Shown piece by piece: positions 53,963 through 61,200 of a DNA stretch of 64,000 nucleotides. Under the pieces are notes generated by a model that saw only the letters and a program-made list of their open reading frames with translations, was not told the DNA's origin and made no database searches. The DNA comes from Exilibacterium sp. GTDB taxonomy: Bacteria > Pseudomonadota > Gammaproteobacteria > Pseudomonadales > Cellvibrionaceae. The stretch lies in the NCBI GenBank assembly GCA_028280195.1, contig JANQMH010000069.1:1-64000 (forward strand). The letters are read 5' to 3'. How positions within the stretch are numbered: position 1 is the first letter of the stretch; each line of letters begins with the position of its first letter. A program made the position numbers and the translations under genes.

Positions 53963-54430
53963 CTACAGTTCCTTTGTCATAAATATACTGTATGGATCTT
54001 CAAGATAGTCCGCAAACGGTTCACACTCTTTGAATCCAAAGCCCACATACAGTTTATGTGCGGCAGAGAACGCATCCATCGATCCGGTTTCCAGGCTCAC
54101 CCTTTTATAGTGCCGGTTTTTCGCTTCATTCAATATATGCTTTAAAAGCCCTGCAGCAACACCTTTGCGCTGATGCCCAATCGCGGTTCGCATCGACTTG
54201 ATTTCGGCGTGTCGGCAATCCAGCTCCTTGAGCGCTCCGCAACCCAGCAATTCGCCGCCACGCCATCCGCTCCAGACGGTGACTTCCGGCCGGCGCAGTT
54301 CATCCAGATCCAGCGCATGTATGCTCTCCGGCGGTGAGTACTTTGCCATACTGCGCAAATGCTGTTGCATGAGTTCAGCTATTTCAGGCCCCGCCAGATC
54401 ATCCACCCTTATATCCATTTCCATTTGCAT
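53963..54430 (-). CDS. GNAT-family N-acetyltransferase
   Basis: Protein of 155 residues. Acetyl-CoA motif A is MRTAIGHQRKGVAAGLLKHIL (QRKGVA), and motif B region YKRVSLETGSMDAFSAAHKLYVGFGFKECEPFADY is typical of the branch with the E. coli YjgM/Ytf-like pattern. Substrate unknown. Starts just 10 bp past the decayed permease gene's end. Confidence 0.85.
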   Translation of the reverse strand: MQMEMDIRVDDLAGPEIAELMQQHLRSMAKYSPPESIHALDLDELRRPEVTVWSGWRGGELLGCGALKELDCRHAEIKSMRTAIGHQRKGVAAGLLKHILNEAKNRHYKRVSLETGSMDAFSAAHKLYVGFGFKECEPFADYLEDPYSIFMTKEL

Positions 54431-54440
54431 ATAACACCAT

Positions 54441-55021
54441 CTATAGCGCTTGAATCAACAACAACATAGCCAGAGTAAACAGCAGCGCTCTGATCACTTT
54501 TCTGTAAACGCTCAGTTTGATCTTCCGCTTGATAAAAATACCGAAGCCCAGCCCCAGTGAAGTGGCGGCGCCATAACCTTGGTCAGGCCACCCAGCACAC
54601 CCGCAGAGATACCAAACAGGCATTTGGCACTCAGGGGATACCTCCTGATCCATCTGAGATTCAACTTTATTTTATCAGCGAACAGGTAAATCAGTATCGC
54701 TGCCGCCAGCACGACTTTGAAAATATCGGCTTGAGTGAATATCAATATCAGCGTGCCGATCGCACTGCCAAATACCGCCAGTAGCGCCAGCAGATAATGG
54801 CGGCGGAGGGCAGCGGCCATATCGCCCTCACTGAAGATACTGACGAGATTTACTAGAATAGTTGGGATCAAGGTAAGCAGAATCGCCGTCTGCATATCGG
54901 TGACAAGCGCCAACAGCGGCGTAGCCACCATTGGAAAGCCAAAGCCGATACTACCGTGAATCAGTGCCGCAATCAGTAAGATGCCCGCCAGGGCGGCGAC
55001 TGCCTCCGGACTCAAGCCCAT
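54441..55021 (-). pseudogene. Frameshifted TauE/SafE family permease
   Basis: The upstream frame begins MGLSPEAVAALAGILLIAALIHGSIGFGFPMVATPLLAL, the first helices of TauE/SafE, and reaches GVLGGLTKVMAPP before running into an unrelated tail ending at 54512. The next frame then gives GLGFGIFIKRKIKLSVYRKVIRALLFTLAMLLL, the usual C-terminal helix, to a stop at 54441. About 60 residues between these parts are missing and the frames differ, so both a deletion and a frameshift broke the gene. It starts close to the MFS gene end. Confidence 0.8.
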
Positions 55022-55040
55022 AACGTGGTTGACTATCCCG

Positions 55041-56624
55041 TTACTCCTGTGGCCGCTTTTTTCTCTGCCCGGGTTGCAGTGAAACCCAGGCAATCAAGCC
55101 GCTGAGTGCGGCCAGCACGCCGCAAACCACCATCAGCATGCGAAAGGTATCGACGTACGCCAGCGCCACTGAGCTGGCGACCGTTGCGGCGGCAGGCTCC
55201 GGTACCCCGGCGGGTGCCTGCAGCTCCGCCAGTTGCGATGCCTGCCCGGCCAGCTGTGTAACCAGTGATGGCGGCAGTTCCGCCTGCTGCAGGCGCTGTT
55301 CCAACACGCCGCCAAAATACCCTACCGCAACTGCCGTCAGCGCTCCGACGGCGATGACGCCCGCCAGGCGCGCGGCGGTATTGTTGACCCCCGAGGCCAC
55401 ACCGGCCTGACGTTCTGGTACCGCCCCCATCACCACCGTGGTCAGCGGTGCAACGCTCAGGGTCATGCCGACACCGACAATGGCGATGCCCGGCAGAAAG
55501 CCGCTGACAAAGTCGGCGTCCCGGCCCGGAATGGCCAGTGCCATAAAGCCGGCCGCTGCCACCATCGGCCCCAGCGTCAGCACCAGTCGCGGATCAAAGC
55601 GCCGGATCAAATCACCGGCAAAGGTTGAGCCAAAGCCCAATATCAGGGTCAGCGGCAGGAACGCTGCACCTGCCTGCAGAGCCGAATACTGCTGCACCTG
55701 AATCAGATTGAACGGCAGAAAGTACAGGGCACCGCTGAGGGCACTGTAGAGTAATAAAGTCACCAGATTGGCACCGCTAAACGCGCGCGAGCGGAACAGA
55801 CTCAATGGCAGCATGGGTGCGGTAAACCGCAATTCGCGCCAGATAAAACATGCCCCCAATAGAAAGGCCACAAGCAAAAGCACCAGCCGCTGCGCCTGCG
55901 CGCCCGGATTGACCAGCGCATAGATCAGCAGGCCCAGCGCTGCGGCGAGAAAAATCGCACCGGGATAATCGAGTTTATCCGATCGCCGCACCGCACCGGC
56001 CGGCACCCGCCACCAGGCGATGCCGGCCGTTAGCGCCGCCAGCAGTGGCACGAAGTAAAATACCGCCGGCCAGCCCCACAAATCCACCAGCCAGCCACCG
56101 ATTACCGGACCGATAGCGGTTGTCAGCGCCGAGGCACCGGCCCAGGTGCCGATGGCGCGCCCGCGCTCGTGCTCATCGAAATAACTGCCGATAAGCGCCA
56201 GGCTGGACGGCACCAGCAGCGCGCCGCCGAGGCCCTGCAGCAGGCGCGCGGCGATCAATAGCGGCAGCGAATCGGCGAGACCGCAGATTACCGAGCTGGC
56301 GCCGAAGATAAACACGCCGAGAATGAAGATCCGCCGCAATCCGTAGCGATCGCCGAGCGAGCCGCCGATCAGCATCAACGAGCCCAGCATCAACAGATAG
56401 GCATTGACTACCCATTGCAGACCCGCCGAGCTGACGTCCAGATCGGCCTGTATCGCCGGCAGCGCAAGGTTGACCGCGGAGCCTTCGATAAAGGCCAGAC
56501 TGGAACCGAGAATCGCAGTTGCCAGTACCCAGGGTTTGTCGCGCCGGGGGCAGGCGGGTTGCGCCGGCTGCGCGCCGATCTGGGCCTGGTCGCAGGGTGG
56601 CCGCACGGCTGAGGCAAGTGTCAT
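55041..56624 (-). CDS. DHA2-family MFS drug transporter (14 helices)
   Basis: Transporter of 527 residues. After a Pro/Gln-rich N-terminus, helix 1 reads ATAILGSSLAFIEGSAVNLALPAIQADL (DHA2 signature), and motif A is LIGGSLGDRYGLRRIF; motif C follows as ALTTAIGPVIGGWLVD. Length fits 14 helices as in EmrB. It also has a large extracytoplasmic loop near 445-490. Substrate is not predictable. Stop is 19 bp upstream of the TauE pseudogene start on the same strand. Confidence 0.92.
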   Translation of the reverse strand: MTLASAVRPPCDQAQIGAQPAQPACPRRDKPWVLATAILGSSLAFIEGSAVNLALPAIQADLDVSSAGLQWVVNAYLLMLGSLMLIGGSLGDRYGLRRIFILGVFIFGASSVICGLADSLPLLIAARLLQGLGGALLVPSSLALIGSYFDEHERGRAIGTWAGASALTTAIGPVIGGWLVDLWGWPAVFYFVPLLAALTAGIAWWRVPAGAVRRSDKLDYPGAIFLAAALGLLIYALVNPGAQAQRLVLLLVAFLLGACFIWRELRFTAPMLPLSLFRSRAFSGANLVTLLLYSALSGALYFLPFNLIQVQQYSALQAGAAFLPLTLILGFGSTFAGDLIRRFDPRLVLTLGPMVAAAGFMALAIPGRDADFVSGFLPGIAIVGVGMTLSVAPLTTVVMGAVPERQAGVASGVNNTAARLAGVIAVGALTAVAVGYFGGVLEQRLQQAELPPSLVTQLAGQASQLAELQAPAGVPEPAAATVASSVALAYVDTFRMLMVVCGVLAALSGLIAWVSLQPGQRKKRPQE

Positions 56625-56814
56625 AAGCTATATCCGCTAAGAACAGATCACAACGGCGGCATCGAAAAAGACGCCGGCTCATGCGAGCATAAACAGCTAT
56701 TGATGCCGTTGTGTGACAGGGTATCGCGAATCAGTCACCGCCGCAGCAGGCGCCGGCGATAAACTTCCCGGTTGGCCGTCATTCGCGCCACAGTCATTCG
56801 CAGTAACAAGGGCC

Positions 56815-57294
56815 TTAGCGACGAAAATCCAGATAAACTTTTTCCAACGCGCCGACATCGGGGATAACGGCAGTTTCACCGGCGACGGAAACATGCATTA
56901 ATTCAAACGGCTTCTTGTCTTCTACCGCTACGGTGCTGATTTCTTCGGCATTGACCCGGGCCAGGCGCGGGATACCCTGGGTCGGCAGGGCGATAAACGG
57001 CAGGTTGTCGCTGACACCGGTATTGTTGAGCACAGCCACCCGGCTGTGGGAGGTGGGATCGGGACGGGGTTCGCCATTCAGTACTTCAAAGCTGAGCAGC
57101 GGCACCGGCTGTTCGCGCCAGATAAAAACCCCCAGGTACCAGTCGGGTGTATTCGCTTCCGGCTGCGGCTGGCGGTAGGGCGCCATCTCCGCCACCGTAA
57201 CGGTGGGCAGCAGCAGCAGCCGACCGGCGAGAGGAATCAGCAGGCTTGCCACTTCCTCTACGGTTTGATGATTTACTACTTGCGGTGAGTTCAT
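56815..57294 (-). CDS. ChpC-like CheW-domain protein
   Basis: Adaptor-like protein of 159 residues: SLLIPLAGRLLLLPTVTVAEMAPYRQPQ, WYLGVFIWREQPVPLLSFEVLNG and SDNLPFIALPTQGIPRLARVNAEEI are CheW-domain pieces. Position right after CheB- and CheA-like genes matches ChpC of the Pseudomonas Chp twitching system. Starts 6 bp after chpB. Confidence 0.8.
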   Translation of the reverse strand: MNSPQVVNHQTVEEVASLLIPLAGRLLLLPTVTVAEMAPYRQPQPEANTPDWYLGVFIWREQPVPLLSFEVLNGEPRPDPTSHSRVAVLNNTGVSDNLPFIALPTQGIPRLARVNAEEISTVAVEDKKPFELMHVSVAGETAVIPDVGALEKVYLDFRR

Positions 57295-57300
57295 AAGCTG

Positions 57301-58275
57301 TTACCGATTTCCACTGTATACACCGGATGAATCCAGCGGCATGGGGCCGCGCATAATTTTAGTCAATTCGGCCGCCAGTGACTGCGGTGACCCGTGGTAG
57401 CCGACACATCCGGTCTCCAGGGCAGCGTCGGGCATTGACGATACGGTACAGGTAGATGGCGACTGTGCCCACACCCGGCCGCCCTGGCGGTGCATCAGCC
57501 GTGAGCTGACGGCGCCGTCGTCGCCCATGCCGGTAAATATTATCACCCCGCTGCGCCGGCCGTAACTGCGCGCCAGATTGGCAACCACCTGGTCGACAGA
57601 GGGTTTGTAGGGCCCCGACCATTGCTCGTCGAGCAGCGCCAGGGTGCCGTTATCCGATATTTCCACCCGCTTGTCGGTGGCAACCACCACTACCGCATTC
57701 TCCACAATCACAGTGCCGTGGACGGCCACCTGGCCGGCATAGTGTGAGCCTTTGCCCACCACCTGCGCCAGCGTGCGGTCGAACTCGGCGTCGATATGCT
57801 GCACGTAAATAAAGCCCACACCGATATCGGCCGGCAGGGCACACAAAAACTCATTCACCGCCCGCGGCCCGCCGGTGCTGGCCGCCAGTACCCATATCTG
57901 TCGCGCCGCCTCGGCGGTATTGCGCTCGAGATTGATGGTGCCGGCAAGCTGCTGCAGTTTGCCGCGCAGGCGCCGCGACCAGGCCAGGTATTCCGGCCCC
58001 GTGGCAGAGGGTACCGGACCTTCGCCGAAAATAATCGGCGGCGCAATGCCGTGCAGCCAGTCATCCAGTTCGGTCACCCCGGGGCTGGCCAGGTCCACAT
58101 GCACCAGCCAGGCATCGACCGGCTCCGACAGCTGCAGCTGTTCCACCTGAGCCGCCAGGTGCGAGGTCGCTACGCTATAGCCGAACTCCAGCACCACGTG
58201 GCGCAAGGTATGCTGCTGCAATGCGGTGTCGGCCAGAATGCCGATACGCAGGGGCTGCAGCGGGAACCTGGCCAC
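57301..58275 (-). CDS. ChpB-like CheB methylesterase
   Basis: Protein of 324 residues, start GTG at 58275, 4 bp after the chpA stop. The C-terminal methylesterase domain has the catalytic Ser (LAASTGGPRAVNEFL), His (YVQHIDAEF) and Asp (FTGMGDDGAV). The N-terminal part (RIGILADTALQQHTLRHVVLEFGYSV) resembles a receiver domain without a clear phospho-acceptor Asp, so control by phosphorylation is doubtful. Part of the Chp-type operon that governs type IV pilus motility and surface sensing. Confidence 0.85.
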   Translation of the reverse strand: MARFPLQPLRIGILADTALQQHTLRHVVLEFGYSVATSHLAAQVEQLQLSEPVDAWLVHVDLASPGVTELDDWLHGIAPPIIFGEGPVPSATGPEYLAWSRRLRGKLQQLAGTINLERNTAEAARQIWVLAASTGGPRAVNEFLCALPADIGVGFIYVQHIDAEFDRTLAQVVGKGSHYAGQVAVHGTVIVENAVVVVATDKRVEISDNGTLALLDEQWSGPYKPSVDQVVANLARSYGRRSGVIIFTGMGDDGAVSSRLMHRQGGRVWAQSPSTCTVSSMPDAALETGCVGYHGSPQSLAAELTKIMRGPMPLDSSGVYSGNR

Positions 58276-58279
58276 ACGC

Positions 58280-61200
58280 TCAATCCTCCTCTGCGCCGAT
58301 CAGCTCGCGGATATTCTCCAACAGCGCGTCTTCCTGATAGGGCTTACCCATGTATTTCTGCACGCCCAGGCTGAGGGCGCGATCGCGGTGCTTCTCACCG
58401 GTGCGCGAGGTGATCATAATAATCGGCACATGCTTGAGGCGGCTGCTGGAGCGCACGTTTTTCGCCACTTCAAAGCCGTCCATGCGCGGCATTTCGATAT
58501 CCAGCAGCATCAGCTCGGGAATATTGTCCTGCAACTGGCGCAGCGCGTCGGCGCCGTCTTTGGCGGTGACGACATTGTAACCCTCGCGCTCGAGAAAACG
58601 CGAGGTCACCTTGCGCACGGTCACCGAGTCGTCCACCACCATCACTGTCTGCAGGTCCTGTTCGTCCTCCGCCGGCACATCCTTCTGCAGTACCGGCATG
58701 GCGATACTGGCCAGTGCGGCCTGCTGGCGGATCATGGCGTGCAGGTCGAGAATCACTACCACGCTGCCGTCACCCATTACCGTGGCGCCGGAAAGCCCCA
58801 ACACGGCGCTGAACTGTTGCCCCAGGCTCTTTACCACGATCTCGCGGCTGCCCAGCAGGCTGTCAACCTGGAACGCCACCGCATTTTCCGCGGTGCGCAC
58901 CAGCACTACCGGCAGCGGCAGGGCCTGGCCTTCGAGTTTGGGACTGGCATCGGACTTCAGCAGTGTGCCGAGGTAGCGCACTTGATAGTTTTCACCGGCA
59001 TATTCGAAGCGCGCGTGTTCGTCCTGGTAATAGTGCTCGAGCTCGAACGGGCTGACCCGCACAATACCCTCGATGGTGTTGAGCGGAATCGCATAGCGGT
59101 CATCACCAATTTCCACCATCAGCGCGCGGTTCACCGATACGGTAAACGGCAGGCGCACCACAAATTCGGAGCCGGCGCCCGGGGTGGAATCGATAAACAT
59201 CGAGCCGCCCAACTGTTTGATCTCGCTGTGCACCACATCCATGCCCACGCCGCGGCCGGAAATTTGCGTGACCTTGTCGGCGGTGCTGAAACCGGCGTGC
59301 AGGATGAACTGCAGAATATCGTGATTACTGAGCTTGGCATCGGCGCGCATCAGGCCGCGCTCGATGGCCTTTTCCCGCACTTTATCGAGATCGACACCCT
59401 TGCCATCGTCGGCCAGCCGAATCAGTACGTCGCCACCCTCGCGCCCGAGGCTGAGTACGATACGCCCCGCTTCGGGCTTGCCGGCGTTGAGGCGATCGCG
59501 CCCCGGCTCAATGCCGTGGTCGACCGCATTGCGCAGCATATGCTCCAGCGGCGCCACCATGCGTTCCAATACCGAGCGGTCCAGTTCACCTTCGACATTG
59601 TCCAGCTCGAAAGTTACCTGTTTGCCGAGTTCGGCCGCCACCTGCCGTACGATGCGCCGCAATCTCGGTACCAGACGCGAGAACGGCACCATGCGCGAGC
59701 GCATCAGGCCTTCCTGGAGGTCGGTGTTGATGCGCGCCTGTTGCAGCAACAGCGTTTCGGTATCGCGGGTTTTATCCGTCAGGGTGGATTTCAGGTCCAT
59801 CAAGTCGGACGCCGATTCGATCAGCGCCCGCGACAAATGCTGCAGCTGGGAATAGCGATCCATCTCCAGCGGGTCGAATTCCTCGTGCTCCGCCATCTGT
59901 TCCTGGCGGAACAGGATCTGCGCTTCGGTTTCTATATCCAGGCGCCGCAATTGCTCCTGCAGGCGCTGGATGGTGGACTCCATTTCCTCGATGGCAAAAC
60001 CGAGTTCACTCACCTGGGTTTCCATCCGGCCGCGGCTGATGGAGGTCTCACCGGCGAGGTTGACCAGCTCCTCCAGCAGTTCGGAGGAGACCTTGACCAT
60101 CTCCTGCGGCCCGCTGCGCCGCGCCGCCATTGGCGAACTGGCCGACGCCGTTGCCGGCGGTGACGGCATTTCCGCCGCGGCCGGCGCCGGCGGCACGCTC
60201 TGCAGCGGCTGGCGCTTGGGTGCAAACGGCAGAATGGCGGCGCTGCCGCTTTTGCCGGCTTCGCCGGTGCTATCGTCGAGGTCCTGCAGATTGTGTTCAG
60301 CCGCTGTGTCGCCGGGCTGCCCGGTGGCGGCCGGCTGCTGCGCCTCGGGCGCGGGCTGTTCGGTGTCGGTGCTGGACTCCTGCGCCTGCGCCACCATGAC
60401 TTCCTGCAGCCCTTCGGGCAGGTGCCCGGCCAGCCTGCCTTTGACCTTCTCGGTGCTTCTCAGCAGGCGGTCCTGATAACCGTGTATGCGATCAAAAAAA
60501 TTCATATCGGCCGGCGCCCGCCCGCCCAGGTCTATCAGGAAGGTTTCAAATTCGTGGGCCAGTTCGCCGATGCCCATCAGCCCGGCCAGCCGCGCGCCGC
60601 CTTTGAAGGTGTGCAGGGCGCGTTTCAGTTCCTCGACACTGGCGCGGTTATCCCAGTCTTCCTGCCACTCGTGAATGGCTTCGTCGATTTCCTCCAGCAG
60701 CTCATCGGCCTCTTCGGTGAAAATCTCCAGAATTTCCACGTCGATATCGTCGCCATCTTCATCCTCGAGCGGGGTATCGACATGCGCGCCGGTGACTTCA
60801 CTCACAACTTCGGCCGGCGGCTGCGCCGCCTCGGGCGCGCTGACAGGCTCTGTTTCAACATCGAAGGACTGGGCGGTTTCCTCGACTTCGATATCGGTGG
60901 CCTGTTCATCGAGATCGAGGCTCTCGGCAAAAATACCCGCCGGCTGCGCATCTGTGCCGGCCTGTGTCCCGGTTTCTGCGGCAATCTCTACGCCAGGCTC
61001 TGCCTCTACCTCGACCTCTGCCTCAACCTCTGCCTCAACCTCTGCTTCCACTTCAACGACAGGCATCTCGGCAGTTGTCGCATTTTCATCCGGCGCGTTC
61101 GGCAGCGGCTCGGCCAGATCGTATTCGAGCGGCTGCGCCTCCACGGCATCGGCGATTGCGGGAATATCGGCACTGTCAACCGGCAGCAGCTCGGGCATCT

